Positions 9,076-19,345 of a stretch of DNA of 64,000 nucleotides are shown here, piece by piece; positions within the stretch are counted from its first letter, which is position 1; every line of letters begins with the position of its first letter. A program made the position numbers and the translations under genes. The stretch comes from a bacterium (GTDB lineage Bacteria; Pseudomonadota; Gammaproteobacteria; UBA6186; Azoamicaceae). The stretch is taken from the NCBI GenBank assembly GCA_027364575.1, contig DAHXPC010000007.1, positions 53,438 to 117,437 on the forward strand, read 5' to 3'. The notes under the pieces were generated by a model. It had not been told where the DNA came from. It did no database searches and saw only the letters and a program-made list of their open reading frames with translations.

Positions 9076-9690
9076 TTAGGCCACCTCTGAAGTAACTTGT
9101 CGAATGCTAGCGGAAGATGTTCGACCTGCCGTTAGCTTTTCTAGCCACTCTTCTAAAACTTTTGCTTGTCGAATGGCTAATTTTGGATCTTTAAAGGTAT
9201 GAGTCAACAAGTAAATGCCTTGTATATTGGATACCAAATTAAGCGCCAAATCAGCAGATTTTTCACCTAACCCTAGAGAACGAAACTGAGTTTCACTCCA
9301 CATAAGCAAGTCGTGCAACAATTTAGCCGCCTGATCGGCCAATGAACCGCCTTGTTTCCCTAATTCTTGGCACAAACCACCCACTGGACAGCCGTACCGA
9401 GCGGTTAACTCTAAGTCTTCTATGCTAAATTGTAGCAATGCGAGTAACCGATTTTTTGGATCAGTCTCTTCATCTAATTTACTAAAACATTCAGTAAATT
9501 CAGCAGCGCGTTTTTCAATAACGGCTTCACCAATCGCTTCTTTAGTTTTGAAATAATAGTAAACATTCCCTAATGGAACATCTGCTTCTTGTGCGATATC
9601 TGCAAGGGTAGTCTGATTAAACCCTTTTTGGTGAATCAACACTTTTGCAGCATCAATTAAACGAACACGTTTATCAGTTTTCCGTGGCAT
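9076..9690 (-). CDS. TetR/AcrR-family transcriptional regulator
   Basis: A 204-residue repressor-type protein. The N-terminal helix-turn-helix covers residues ~8-55 (ADIAQEADVPLGNVYYYFKT is the recognition segment). The C-terminal ligand domain resembles the LmrA/YxaF-like group of TetR regulators. The ligand cannot be read from the sequence. The nearest operon in the same direction is the fad operon across the 600-bp repeat region, and TetR proteins often control fatty-acid degradation, so fad control is a reasonable but untested guess. Transcribed towards prfB. Confidence 0.85.
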   Translation of the reverse strand: MPRKTDKRVRLIDAAKVLIHQKGFNQTTLADIAQEADVPLGNVYYYFKTKEAIGEAVIEKRAAEFTECFSKLDEETDPKNRLLALLQFSIEDLELTARYGCPVGGLCQELGKQGGSLADQAAKLLHDLLMWSETQFRSLGLGEKSADLALNLVSNIQGIYLLTHTFKDPKLAIRQAKVLEEWLEKLTAGRTSSASIRQVTSEVA

Positions 9691-10306
9691 AGCGTCTTAA
9701 ATCCATTACAGTTGTTAAGGAGATACACACCCCCATATTTCGGCTATGGTCAAATCATAATTTATATTTAACCTTAGCCACCCGATGTCCTAACGAGGGC
9801 AGTATACTAAATCCCACGTCAGTTGAATACCAATTAAATTCAATGTTAGCTTTCTTGAAAAATCTATGTGAATAACCAACGTATCAAGCGACATCACCGC
9901 TGATCGTATACCGTCCGATTATGGCTGCCCAGTTGAGATTTTGATCAGGTAATTGCGGGGGCAAGGGATACCGAACGCGTGTGCATGAATAGGGCGGACA
10001 CCCGCCCCTACAGATGTTGCGGGTGGTCGGTGCCTGGCACCCAGACATTATAGGTCGCGGTGGCCATGCCACCACACCCCTTTTTGAATAATGTGCTCAT
10101 GATATCCTCGTTGCCATAATCATTCTAAAAACGATTTCCAATGATTATTTCGCCTCCCTGAACATAAGGTCTGGTTGGTATAGATTTGGATATTTTTGAC
10201 AAGAGTTGGTATTCCAACATTTGTAGGGGCGGACCGCTGTGTCCGCCCACGTCCATCCAATAATTTAAAATCAGTGGGTTAAAACGACAGGTTTTCAAAA
10301 CAGCCT
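9691..10306. repeat. Intergenic REP-like cluster of GC-rich palindromes
   Basis: A 616-bp gap with no convincing gene. Bases ~9960-10080 and 10220-10250 are much richer in GC than the surroundings and hold several stem-loops: GGGCGG/CCGCCC at 9992-10007, GGTGCC-T-GGCACC at 10029-10041, GGTGGC-CAT-GCCACC at 10059-10073 and GGGCGGAC/GTCCGCCC at 10227-10248. The unit GTAGGGGCGG...GTCCGCCC occurs twice in opposite orientation. Two minus-strand frames here (9884-10075, 10125-10331) are repeat translations, not genes. The rest is AT-rich and probably carries the tetR promoter. Confidence 0.7.
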
Positions 10307-12349
10307 TTAAGATCCGTTTACGACATTCCAACCCGAATTGGCCGTAAAACGTTCCCCATAGCGTTGTGCCAATAAATTTAATTTTTGCAAAAGCAAAGGT
10401 TCTCCAGATTCCGCGACAAAATTCATCAACCCGCCTCTAAAGGGTGGAAAGCCGGTGCCAAATATCATCCCTGCATCTAAACAGTCCCTATCGGGTATAA
10501 TTTTTTCCCCTAAACACGCCATTGCACTATTGACCATACTTAATATTAAACGATCCGTAACATCTTCTGGTAACCGATAGTGCTTATCGATTGTCTGTTT
10601 AATCACTTTTCCATTTTTGTAAGTATAAAACCCTTGATTGGTTTTTTTACCTAAATGCCCTGCTTCTACCAAGGTTTTCACCGTCTGGGGAATAGTCCCC
10701 CCTAGGGATGCCCGTAAACTTTCTGCCCCATACAAACAGACATCTAATCCTATCGTATCTATCAGTTCAATAGGCCCCATTGGCATTCCAAATGCTTCTG
10801 CGGCTTTATCGATAGCAGTGGGTGGGATCCCCGATTCTATTAACCAAATGCTTTCTAATAAATAGGGCATTAATATGCGATTGACTAAAAAACCAGGCGC
10901 ACTTTTAACGGGCAAAGGTAATTTTTCAATGGTCCGTATAAATGCCATTCCTTTTTGAGTCACTTCGCTGTCATGAATGTCAGACGTTATGACTTCCACC
11001 AATGGCATTTTGGCAACAGGATTAAAAAAATGTAAACCGATAAGCCTTGCTAAAACTTTAGGATCCGCACTTAATTGTTCTAAAGGGATGGTTGAGGTAT
11101 TGGTCGCAAAAATAGCCTCTTTTTTTGCCTCCCGAGCTAAGACTGCAAATAACGCTTTTTTGGCATCGATTTTTTCAACAATAGCCTCAATAATCAGATC
11201 TGCATTTCGAATGCCATATCCATTGGGATCAGGCATTAACCTATCCATCGCCGCTTTAACTTGATGCGGTTCTTTTAAATGTTTTTTAAACAAATCTAAC
11301 GCTCTGGCGAATGCCGCTGCCATTATCTGCACATTCTGATCTTGCAAGGTTGTGCGTATGCCTTTTAAAGCACACCAAGCGGCAATATCCCCGCCCATCG
11401 TACCCGCACCCACCACATGAACATGATTAAACGTAGCGGCGTCTATTTTACCGTAATTTTTTAGTTTTTCCTGTAAATAAAATACTCGAACTAAATTTCT
11501 TGAGGTATCTGTCATCATTAATTGTGAAATAGAGTTTGCCTCATATGCAAATGCTTCCTCAGCGCGTATATCATTTTCTATCCAATTCAAAACTGCTGCA
11601 AACGGAGCAGGATAGTGTGCACGATTCACTTTCATGGCAATTTTTCTTTCTAGCCAGGCACCCAATATGGGTCGAATAACCGGTAAATTTGTTATTCTAT
11701 CCACCCAAGTAGCGACGCGTACCTTTGGGCGGTTTAAGAGAAAATGGTTTACCGCTCTATGTGCTTGACGTAAGGGCACTACTGCATCAACGATGCCCAT
11801 TTTATAGGCAGAAGGCGCGGTTAGGGCTCGACCTGAAATGATAAGCTCCAACGCCTTTAAGCCCCCTATCAAACGCGGCAAACGAACCGTCCCCCCCCAA
11901 CCCGGGTGGATGCCCAATTTTACTTCCGGTAAACCGAATTGGGTTTTGGGATCCTCAATTGCCACCCGATAACGACACGCCAATGCAAGCTCAAACCCGC
12001 CCCCTAAACAATGACCTTGAATTAAAGCAACGGTAGGATAGGGCAAATCTGCCAAAACCTTAAAAACCGACTGCCCTTGTTGAATAATATTTAAGGCAGC
12101 ATCTGGGGTTTCCAAATGATTAAATTGTTCGATATCAGCGCCGGCAATAAAATTATTGTGTTTAGCCGATTGGATCACAAGACCCGCCACACTGGCTGTT
12201 GTTTGTATATTTTGTAATAAATATAATAATTCTTCTAAAATTTCTACATTTAAGCTATTTATCTTTGAGCCTGCTTTATCTAGCGTTAGCCAAATAAAAT
12301 TATTTTCATCCCGATTGCAGTTCCAATTTTGAGTGTTCAGTTTGTCCAT
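10307..12349 (-). CDS. fadB: Fatty-acid oxidation multifunctional enzyme: enoyl-CoA hydratase / 3-hydroxyacyl-CoA dehydrogenase
   Basis: A 680-residue two-domain enzyme for steps 2 and 3 of beta-oxidation. The N-terminal crotonase domain (~15-200) has the oxyanion-hole phrases FIAGADIEQF and GHCLGGGFELALACRYRVA. The C-terminal part has the NAD-binding GAGTMGGDIAAWCA near residue 315 and the dehydrogenase signature LIGLHFFNPVAKMPLVEVI. Slightly shorter than E. coli FadB/FadJ (729/714); FadB versus FadJ cannot be settled by eye. Its ATG directly abuts the thiolase stop, so the two subunits of the trifunctional complex are co-translated from one operon. Confidence 0.93.
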   Translation of the reverse strand: MDKLNTQNWNCNRDENNFIWLTLDKAGSKINSLNVEILEELLYLLQNIQTTASVAGLVIQSAKHNNFIAGADIEQFNHLETPDAALNIIQQGQSVFKVLADLPYPTVALIQGHCLGGGFELALACRYRVAIEDPKTQFGLPEVKLGIHPGWGGTVRLPRLIGGLKALELIISGRALTAPSAYKMGIVDAVVPLRQAHRAVNHFLLNRPKVRVATWVDRITNLPVIRPILGAWLERKIAMKVNRAHYPAPFAAVLNWIENDIRAEEAFAYEANSISQLMMTDTSRNLVRVFYLQEKLKNYGKIDAATFNHVHVVGAGTMGGDIAAWCALKGIRTTLQDQNVQIMAAAFARALDLFKKHLKEPHQVKAAMDRLMPDPNGYGIRNADLIIEAIVEKIDAKKALFAVLAREAKKEAIFATNTSTIPLEQLSADPKVLARLIGLHFFNPVAKMPLVEVITSDIHDSEVTQKGMAFIRTIEKLPLPVKSAPGFLVNRILMPYLLESIWLIESGIPPTAIDKAAEAFGMPMGPIELIDTIGLDVCLYGAESLRASLGGTIPQTVKTLVEAGHLGKKTNQGFYTYKNGKVIKQTIDKHYRLPEDVTDRLILSMVNSAMACLGEKIIPDRDCLDAGMIFGTGFPPFRGGLMNFVAESGEPLLLQKLNLLAQRYGERFTANSGWNVVNGS

Positions 12350-13651
12350 TTATACGATCTCCGACACATGTTCAATTAACATGGCGCCCCCTTGGCCTCC
12401 ACCAATACAAAGGCTTGCGACTCCGCGTTTGGCTTGGTTTCTTTTTAACACTTGTAACAAATGTAAAACAATCCTTGCACCACTCGCCCCAACAGGGTGG
12501 CCGATAGAAATTGCCCCCCCATCGACATTAACATTTTCCATCGGGATCCTGCCCATCGCACCCGGTACATTAAAATGCTTTCGCATAAATTGTTCATCCT
12601 CGAAGGCTTTTAAGCAAGCGATAACCTGGGCAGCAAAGGCTTCATTGATTTCCCAATAATCAATATCGTCAGTCGAAAATTGGTGTAAAGCAAGTAATTT
12701 TTGAATGGCATGAACAGGCCCTAATCCCATCGCGGCAGGATCTAAGCCCGACCATACGGTATCCACAATTTTCCCTAGTACGGGTAGCTGATATTGTTTA
12801 ACGGCTGCCTCACTGGCTAAAATTAAAAAAGCTGCTCCATCTGTTATTTGAGAACTATTGCCAGCGGTCACACTGCCAAAGGGTTTATCAAAAACTGGTT
12901 TTAAAGTCCCAAGCTTCTCTAGTGTAGAGTCTTCTCGAACACCGGTATCCTGTGTAATTACATTTCCACGCCAATCAAATAGCGCAATTCTTTCATCCAG
13001 ATGCCCATTTTTATGAGCCGCTATCGCTTTTTGATGGCTAAGTGCCGCATAGGCATCCATTTCTGCGCGAGAAATGCCAAATTGATAGGCTACATTTTCT
13101 GCTGTTTGACCCATGGTCAGATTAACCACAGGATCAGTTAACCCTTTCAGTAATGAAACCACCGGAATTAAAAAGTGAGGTCGAAATTTTAGCCAGTTCT
13201 TAAGTTTTTTTGCGATTCCCTTTTGGGTTTGAAACACGGATAACCAAGCGGCCATGTCGTTTTGATACAGCAAAGGCGAACGGCTCATGCATTCGGTTCC
13301 TCCGGCCAACACCAGTTCAGATCGTCCATGCGCGATATTTAGGGCAGCACATTCTAAAGCTTGTAAACCCGAGGCACAATTGCGCTGCACGGTCCAGCCG
13401 GTGACTTTCTCGCCACACCCTAACCTTAAAGCAATAATACGTGCAATATTCGCTTCCTCTACGGCAGGGCCGACGCACCCAGCAATGACTTCATCAATAT
13501 CGGTTGGTTTAAAAGATTGTCTAGCCAATAAGGGTGCCGCTGCGGCTACCGCCAAATCCGAAGCCGACAAAGGGTTGGCTTTCCCCAGTGCTTTAATAAA
13601 TGGCGTACGTGCGCCATCCACGATATACACATTCCGTTTATTTTTTTGCAT
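12350..13651 (-). CDS. fadI: 3-ketoacyl-CoA thiolase
   Basis: Thiolase performing the last, chain-shortening step of beta-oxidation. The nucleophilic cysteine is in VQRNCASGLQALE, and the other catalytic residues are in GHPVGASGAR (His) and SLCIGGGQGGAM (Cys). The start at 13651 (MQKNKRNVYIVDGARTPF) is preferred over the longer frame from 13693: it has TTAGGA upstream, begins 5 bp after the fadE stop and matches the usual family N-terminus, giving 433 residues. Sequence style resembles FadI more than FadA, but the gene order fits either. Second gene of the fadE-thiolase-fadB operon. Confidence 0.93.
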   Translation of the reverse strand: MQKNKRNVYIVDGARTPFIKALGKANPLSASDLAVAAAAPLLARQSFKPTDIDEVIAGCVGPAVEEANIARIIALRLGCGEKVTGWTVQRNCASGLQALECAALNIAHGRSELVLAGGTECMSRSPLLYQNDMAAWLSVFQTQKGIAKKLKNWLKFRPHFLIPVVSLLKGLTDPVVNLTMGQTAENVAYQFGISRAEMDAYAALSHQKAIAAHKNGHLDERIALFDWRGNVITQDTGVREDSTLEKLGTLKPVFDKPFGSVTAGNSSQITDGAAFLILASEAAVKQYQLPVLGKIVDTVWSGLDPAAMGLGPVHAIQKLLALHQFSTDDIDYWEINEAFAAQVIACLKAFEDEQFMRKHFNVPGAMGRIPMENVNVDGGAISIGHPVGASGARIVLHLLQVLKRNQAKRGVASLCIGGGQGGAMLIEHVSEIV

Positions 13652-13655
13652 CGTT

Positions 13656-16097
13656 TTAATTCCTAACCAGTTGTTCACGCGAAAATTCATCAACGCTTAA
13701 AGCTTCTATACGCGCTTTTTCAAAGGTAAGCAAGGTTTCAGCCTCTGTGCGGCTTAATATGCCTTTTTCTATGCCTTGTTCAATTTTAGCTTCCATACCA
13801 TCTATGCTGGGAATAAAGCCATTTTTTATAGCAGCTTCTAATTTAGTCGATACCTCTGTCGTTGCTATCATTTGCGCCAAAGTATTATCCATGTGGTTTA
13901 AGGGAGACTGCTTTTTACGATGCAGGTAACCATGTTGCGTTAATCTATCTCTAAAAGAAGATGGGATCATCATCGTTCTAGCCAAAGTGTGTTCTAAGCT
14001 ATCGGTAGGCTGGCAATACATCCGCCCAAAAGGAAACACCATTACTTTAAACAGTTTCCCCACGAATCGATTTGGGAAATTATTAAAGAAGGCCAAGAAG
14101 GCGCTTTGAATATGATACAGGCATGTTTGCAATGCCCAATTGGCATAGGCTAAATCTTCTTCGGTATTTTTATTGCCAACATCATAATAATATTTCAAAA
14201 CAGCAGAGGCCTGATATAAATAACTTAATACATCGCCTAAACGGGCTGACAACCGTTCCCGCCGTTTTAATTTACCCCCTAATATAATGAGTGAAAAGTC
14301 CGAAACAAATGCTAACGCGGTGCTCATTCGGCCTAATTGTCGATAATACCGTCTGAAGGTAGACACCTTTGGCGTCGTGCAAAATATCCCACCGGTTAAA
14401 GACTGGGTTAACACTTTGACTATATTAGAGAGACTGTATCGCACATGCTTGAAAAATATTTTATCAAAATCTTGCAATCCTATTTTAGGATCACAATGAC
14501 TCATCGCATTGATTTCTGATTGTATAAAAGGATGACATCGAATGGCACCTTGACCAAAAATAATTAAATTTCGCGTTAAAATATTGGCACCCTCAACCGT
14601 AATGCTAATGGGAATGCTTTCATAACAGCCTGCCAAATAATTGTTTGGCCCGAGCATAATGGCACGCCCACCATGCACATCCATGGCTTTATTCACAATG
14701 ACACGCCCCATTTCTGTCATATGAAATTTCGCAATTGCCGTGACAATGGAGGGCCGTATATGCTGATCGAGCGCTGTTAGGGTTAATAACCGTGTCGCTT
14801 CAATCAAATACGTATAGCCCCCAATCTTAGCCAAAGCTTCTTCAACGCCTTCAAATTTACCAATAGAGGTATTAAATTGCTTTCGAATATTGGCATAAGC
14901 GCCAGTGGCCCGATAACAAATTTTTGCAGAAGCCGTACTTAAGGCAGGCAAAGAAATCCCACGCCCCACCGATAAACATTCAACCAGCATGCGCCATCCT
15001 TTCCCCATCATTTTAGGGCCACCAATAATCCAATCAAGTGGCACAAAAACCGCTTGACCGCGAGTGGGACCATTCATAAAAGTCTGATGCAGCGGATAAT
15101 GTCGCTGGCCAATTTCAACGCCTGGATGTGAGGTTGGAATTAAACAAAGCGTTATACCAAGTTCTTCTTCTTTGCCTAAAATTTTATCCGGATCATAAAG
15201 CTTAAAGGCTAATCCTAATACCGTCGCAATCGGGGCTAAAGTGATATAACGCTTATTCCAGGTTAATTTTATCCCGATAATTTCTTTGCCTTCAAATTCA
15301 CCTTTACACACTCGGCCATAATCTATCATTGCGCCTGCATCACTGCCGGCGGTTGAGGACGTTAAAGCAAAACAGGGTATTTCATCGCCTGAAGCCAGTC
15401 TGGGCAAGTAATATTGCTTTTGCGCCTCTGTTCCATACTGGATCAATAATTCTGCAGGTCCTAAAGAATTGGGCACCATGGTCGTTATCGCCGCCGTAAA
15501 ACTGTTTACCGCGATTTTTTGTACAATCGTAGAATGCGCCAATGCACTAAATTCTAACCCTCCATACTTTTTTGGAATAATCATGCCAAAAAATTTCTTC
15601 TCTTTTAAATAAGACCAAACGGCTGCAGGCAGATCAAGATCGATGTGTGAAACTTGCCATTCATTCATTAGCACACTTAAGTGTTCTACCTCATGTTCCA
15701 GAAAAGCCAGTTCTTCGTGTGTTAATGTAGGTTTAGGCAAGGCTAACAACTTATCCCAATCCGGCTGTCCCTTAAATAATTCACCCTCCCACCAAATATC
15801 CCCCGCTTCAATGGCTTCTCGTTCAGTTGCGCTCATCACAGGCAGTGTTTTTTTAAATACCGTAAAAAGAGGGGAAATCACCATAAATCGCCGAATGGGC
15901 GAAATGGTAAACATCCCTGTGAACAATATCAAAACCGTTCCAAGGCTATACGATAAAGGGGGTGACAATAGCTCTGCCCATTGTGCAATGGCCAATGATA
16001 ATCCTAAAAGGCTTATCCACCTTAAACCCGATGCCTGGTAATACGCTAAGCCCCAACAGAGGACACAGAAAATGAATAATGGGCCAAACAACGCCAT
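13656..16097 (-). CDS. fadE: Acyl-CoA dehydrogenase, FadE type
   Basis: First enzyme of beta-oxidation, an FAD-dependent acyl-CoA dehydrogenase. From the ATG at 16097 (GGGAGATAAAAAG upstream) it is 813 residues, almost exactly E. coli FadE. Two N-terminal hydrophobic segments (LFGPLFIFCVLCWGLAYY and the next ~45 residues) suggest membrane association, as in FadE. The dehydrogenase core has PKKYGGLEFSALAHS, ALTSSTAGSDAG and VHGGRAIMLGPNNYL. The C-terminal third is the FadE-specific DUF1974 region. The open frame extends upstream to 16229, but that part lacks a ribosome site and family similarity. First gene of the fad operon. Confidence 0.95.
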   Translation of the reverse strand: MALFGPLFIFCVLCWGLAYYQASGLRWISLLGLSLAIAQWAELLSPPLSYSLGTVLILFTGMFTISPIRRFMVISPLFTVFKKTLPVMSATEREAIEAGDIWWEGELFKGQPDWDKLLALPKPTLTHEELAFLEHEVEHLSVLMNEWQVSHIDLDLPAAVWSYLKEKKFFGMIIPKKYGGLEFSALAHSTIVQKIAVNSFTAAITTMVPNSLGPAELLIQYGTEAQKQYYLPRLASGDEIPCFALTSSTAGSDAGAMIDYGRVCKGEFEGKEIIGIKLTWNKRYITLAPIATVLGLAFKLYDPDKILGKEEELGITLCLIPTSHPGVEIGQRHYPLHQTFMNGPTRGQAVFVPLDWIIGGPKMMGKGWRMLVECLSVGRGISLPALSTASAKICYRATGAYANIRKQFNTSIGKFEGVEEALAKIGGYTYLIEATRLLTLTALDQHIRPSIVTAIAKFHMTEMGRVIVNKAMDVHGGRAIMLGPNNYLAGCYESIPISITVEGANILTRNLIIFGQGAIRCHPFIQSEINAMSHCDPKIGLQDFDKIFFKHVRYSLSNIVKVLTQSLTGGIFCTTPKVSTFRRYYRQLGRMSTALAFVSDFSLIILGGKLKRRERLSARLGDVLSYLYQASAVLKYYYDVGNKNTEEDLAYANWALQTCLYHIQSAFLAFFNNFPNRFVGKLFKVMVFPFGRMYCQPTDSLEHTLARTMMIPSSFRDRLTQHGYLHRKKQSPLNHMDNTLAQMIATTEVSTKLEAAIKNGFIPSIDGMEAKIEQGIEKGILSRTEAETLLTFEKARIEALSVDEFSREQLVRN

Positions 16098-16356
16098 TCT
16101 TTTTATCTCCCTTATTACAAAATCCTTAAATACCCCATATGTACCATGGGTACCCTTAAATATTAGAACAAAGAGAGGATCCTGTTTAGTTTTGGCCTGC
16201 AATTGCCATTTCTGACCCTCTAAAAGCAAAGTTCTGTGACGCTAAAAAAGCCGTTCACATCATATACACCAATTTTTTAAACAGTCTGGACAACAGAACA
16301 GCTATGTGGTAGTGTGGCATTATGCTTAAATTTCAACCAGAGAAATAGGAAGCTTT

Positions 16357-16923
16357 ATGACTAAACTAACCAAACGTCAGCAAGAAATATTGAATTTAAT
16401 CGAAGCACATCTCAATGCAACTGGCTCTCCCCCTACCCGTGCAGAAATTGCAAAAACCATGGGTTTTCGTTCCCCAAATGCGGCAGAAGATCACTTAAGA
16501 GCACTTGCACGCAAAGGCGTCATTGAATTAGTGCCCGGCACTTCAAGAGGCATCCGTCTTACCAGTAATATGGGCGGGATCCCGATTGTGAAAATGAGCA
16601 GCATCAGTATGGGACATCCTGTACTATCTGAAGGCCATATTGACAGCAGATGTAAGCTAGATCGATCTTTTTTTAAACCTGCTATCGATTATTTATTACA
16701 CCTGACCCATAAATCTGTGCCTGATCTTTCTATTTCAGAAGGCGATTATCTGGCCATTCACCAAACGCAAGAAATTGCTGCCGGCCAAATAGCCTTGCTA
16801 CGGGTAAATCAAGAAATCATGATAAGACGATATTCCCCAGAACTCCAATACCCAAATCTTGTCATTGAAGGGCTGGTCATTGGCGTTATCCGATCGCTTT
16901 CCAAATCTTCGCTTGAATCATGA
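16357..16923 (+). CDS. lexA: LexA-type repressor with altered self-cleavage site
   Basis: An SOS-repressor homologue of 188 residues (E. coli 202). The N-terminal winged helix is very well conserved: [20 protein letters not shown], then [13 protein letters not shown] and SRGIRL. The C-terminal S24-peptidase-like domain keeps the serine (S120 in HKSVPDLS) but differs at two key places. The Ala-Gly scissile bond (E. coli A84-G85, in VAAGEP) is Met85-Gly86 (ISMGHP), and the catalytic lysine (E. coli K156 in VTVKRL) is Arg157 (IMIRRY). About 14 residues are missing just after. DNA binding should be intact; RecA-triggered self-cleavage is expected to be weak or absent. No clear CTG-N10-CAG SOS box was seen upstream. 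ATG overlaps mnmA by ATGA. Confidence 0.9.
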   Translation: MTKLTKRQQEILNLIEAHLNATGSPPTRAEIAKTMGFRSPNAAEDHLRALARKGVIELVPGTSRGIRLTSNMGGIPIVKMSSISMGHPVLSEGHIDSRCKLDRSFFKPAIDYLLHLTHKSVPDLSISEGDYLAIHQTQEIAAGQIALLRVNQEIMIRRYSPELQYPNLVIEGLVIGVIRSLSKSSLES

Positions 16924-17999
16924 ATGGACAATTAATAAAAGTTATTGTTGGAATATCTGGCGGCGTCGACTCAGCAGTCGCCGCCCTTCTGCTCTTAAAA
17001 GAAGGCTTTCAAGTAGAAGGCCTTTTTATGAAAAATTGGGAAGAAGACGATAGCGATGCCCATTGCACTTCCGCCCAAGACTTTTTAGATGCAAAAACCG
17101 TTTGTGAAACGCTTAATATTCCCTTACACACGGTTAATTTTTCAAATGAATATTGGGATAATGTTTTTCAACATTTTCTAACAGAATACCAACTGGGCCG
17201 AACCCCTAACCCGGATATTTTGTGTAATCAAGAAATTAAATTTAAAGCCTTTCTAAATTACGCACTACAATTGGGTGCAGATTATATTGCCACAGGTCAT
17301 TACGCTCGAAATCACTTTGAGGCAGATCATTATCTGCTCAAAAAAGCACACGATCTCAATAAAGATCAAACCTATTTTTTATATACTTTACAACAGCATC
17401 CTCTATCTAAAACCCTTTTCCCTGTCGGCAATATCGATAAGCCAAAGGTGAGAGCCATTGCAACAGAAGCAGGGTTAATTAACGCCAATAAAAAAGACAG
17501 CACCGGTATTTGCTTTATTGGGGAAAGAAAATTTAGCCAATTTTTAAAAAAATACCTTCCTGCCCAACCCGGCATCATTGAAAACGAAGTCGGTAAAACT
17601 CTAGGACAGCATGAAGGTCTAATGTTTTATACGCTGGGGCAGCGACAAGGATTAGGCATTGGCGGACAAAGTAGCAGCACAAATGCCCCCTGGTATGTTG
17701 TTGCAAAAGATGTGCAACGGAATGTATTAATTATTGCCCAAGGGGAAAACCATCCTTTGCTTTTTTCCAATACGCTAATCGCGAATCAACTACATTGGGT
17801 GGTCGGTCCTCCTGCAGCACGCTTCGAATGCACGGCAAAAATTCGTTATCGCCAAAAAGATGAAGCTTGCACAGTTGAGTTTATTGGAGCAGATACTTGT
17901 CAAGTTACCTTTGCACAACCTCAACGTGCCATAACGCCCGGGCAATCAGTGGTTTTTTATCACAGTGATATTTGTTTAGGCGGGGGGATTATTAATTGA
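16920..17999 (+). CDS. mnmA: tRNA-specific 2-thiouridylase MnmA
   Basis: Adds sulphur to U34 of tRNA-Lys, -Glu and -Gln (the s2 part of mnm5s2U) using sulphur relayed from IscS/Tus. The PP-loop is [16 protein letters not shown] at the N-terminus. The active-site cysteine regions are [14 protein letters not shown] and [13 protein letters not shown]. Full length (359 residues). The ATG overlaps the lexA TGA (ATGA), and hflD follows with a 4-bp overlap, as in the mnmA-hflD pair of enterobacteria; the lexA coupling is local. Confidence 0.96.
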   Translation: MNGQLIKVIVGISGGVDSAVAALLLLKEGFQVEGLFMKNWEEDDSDAHCTSAQDFLDAKTVCETLNIPLHTVNFSNEYWDNVFQHFLTEYQLGRTPNPDILCNQEIKFKAFLNYALQLGADYIATGHYARNHFEADHYLLKKAHDLNKDQTYFLYTLQQHPLSKTLFPVGNIDKPKVRAIATEAGLINANKKDSTGICFIGERKFSQFLKKYLPAQPGIIENEVGKTLGQHEGLMFYTLGQRQGLGIGGQSSSTNAPWYVVAKDVQRNVLIIAQGENHPLLFSNTLIANQLHWVVGPPAARFECTAKIRYRQKDEACTVEFIGADTCQVTFAQPQRAITPGQSVVFYHSDICLGGGIIN

Positions 18000-18637
18000 T
18001 AGGCTCCGATCTGCATTTACGAATATTAGCCCTGGCTGGCGTTTTCCAAGCAGCAACCCTGGTGAAGCAACTTGCCAAAACCAATCGCGTTAATGAAGAG
18101 GCTTTTCTTGCCAGCATTCAAAGTGTTTTTATTCTGAATGCTATCAACGCAGAAGAAGTCTACCAAAACCCTGAAAAACTATCTTTAGGATTACAGGAAT
18201 TAATTCGCCACTTTACCAACAATAAAGCGCCAAAAGATCCGGAAATTGCGCGCTACGCCTTATCGCTGCTGCATCTGGAACGAAAACTTTCCGCTCAACC
18301 TAAAATGCTCGAGCTTATTCGCACGGGCATAGGACGTGCGCGGATCCAAGCCACCCATTTTACGCCAACGCATGAAAATGTCATGGCAAATCTTGCGTCT
18401 ATTTATACCGACACCATCAGCACTTTTAGTTTTCGTATTCATGTAACGGGAGAACCGCACTATCTGAATCAAACGCCTATTTTAAATAAAGTAAGAACTT
18501 TATTATTATGCGGCATTCGCTCGGCGGTGCTTTGGCATCAAATGGGGGGGAGAAATTGGCAGCTCTTGATTTCTAGAGGTGCGATTTTACAAACGGCCCA
18601 TGAATGGCTTAAAGAGTACGCCATCGATACGACTTAA
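17996..18637 (+). CDS. hflD: HflD homologue, high-frequency-lysogenisation family
   Basis: A 213-residue, mainly helical protein of the HflD family. Recognised by the N-terminal phrase [18 protein letters not shown] and by its position right after mnmA. The start is TTG at 17996, overlapping the mnmA stop (TTGA), with a run of Gs upstream acting as ribosome site. In E. coli HflD is membrane-associated and binds phage lambda CII; its cellular role is unclear. No transmembrane helix is evident. Confidence 0.85.
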   Translation: MIGSDLHLRILALAGVFQAATLVKQLAKTNRVNEEAFLASIQSVFILNAINAEEVYQNPEKLSLGLQELIRHFTNNKAPKDPEIARYALSLLHLERKLSAQPKMLELIRTGIGRARIQATHFTPTHENVMANLASIYTDTISTFSFRIHVTGEPHYLNQTPILNKVRTLLLCGIRSAVLWHQMGGRNWQLLISRGAILQTAHEWLKEYAIDTT

Positions 18638-18827
18638 AGATGACAATACTCAACGGTTGATATCCCCCCTGATTTTAAAATAAATTTCTGTTTATAAAAA
18701 TACATTAAGCGTATCTCCACGCATAATGGCACCCACTGTCTATCTGATTTTTCTTAACAAGCTGAACTTGTTTCTTAAAATCAAGTCATACCTTATAAGC
18801 CCAAATGATAATTATCAAGAAAATTGT

Positions 18828-19121
18828 ATGGAAAATGAAGACAATAATAAAAAAGAAAATTTAGTGAAAATACTCGAAAAGCTTATCCGAGAAAGTTTTT
18901 CTGCCGAAGAAAAATTAGCGATATCAAAGGATAATCCAACGATTGAAGATCCTATGGATGCGCAGAAGACCGTATATGATACGCCAAAATTTTTAACCCC
19001 CTATAAAAACAGTAAGCATCTCAATAATAAAGATTTTGTAGAAGCAATTTTAAATATTAATAAGGATCCGGAACAAGCCAATCTATCTTCACCCAATAAT
19101 CCGACTAGACCAAAAAGTTAA
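18828..19121 (+). CDS. Hypothetical small hydrophilic protein
   Basis: A 97-residue acidic and asparagine/lysine-rich protein starting MENEDNNKKENLVK, not recognised. The start at 18828 is chosen because the longer frame (from 18726) adds a leader without a ribosome site; the site at 18828 is itself weak (CAAGAAAATTGT). The composition (short charged runs, no signal peptide, no hydrophobic segment) suggests a cytoplasmic or exported soluble protein. It lies alone between hflD and the PAS-REC-HPt gene. It may not be a real gene. Confidence 0.4.
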   Translation: MENEDNNKKENLVKILEKLIRESFSAEEKLAISKDNPTIEDPMDAQKTVYDTPKFLTPYKNSKHLNNKDFVEAILNINKDPEQANLSSPNNPTRPKS

Positions 19122-19345
19122 TAGCGCTTTATGTTAATTTTAAAATGCGTAATGCCCAGCTAACCCTCTATGCGCTCAAAAACTTTAATATTGGTTTTTT
19201 AACCAACAAAAAAATGTACCATTACGTCTAAAATTTTTTAGCGTATGATAGATCACCTAATTGCCAATAAACTCACGTACCGATACAAGTGCATAGCAAT
19301 TAGGGCAAACTGATACTGTTTTTATATATAGGTTAGGTTGAACAG

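Noticed and set aside
9884..10331. Two short minus-strand frames in the REP-like region
   Set aside because: They translate GC-rich palindromes and lack start signals; one overlaps the fadB end.
16131..16160. Interrupted palindrome TACCC-N12-GGGTA upstream of fadE as a regulator operator
   Set aside because: Arms are only 5 bp and no second copy is seen at tetR; too weak to call.
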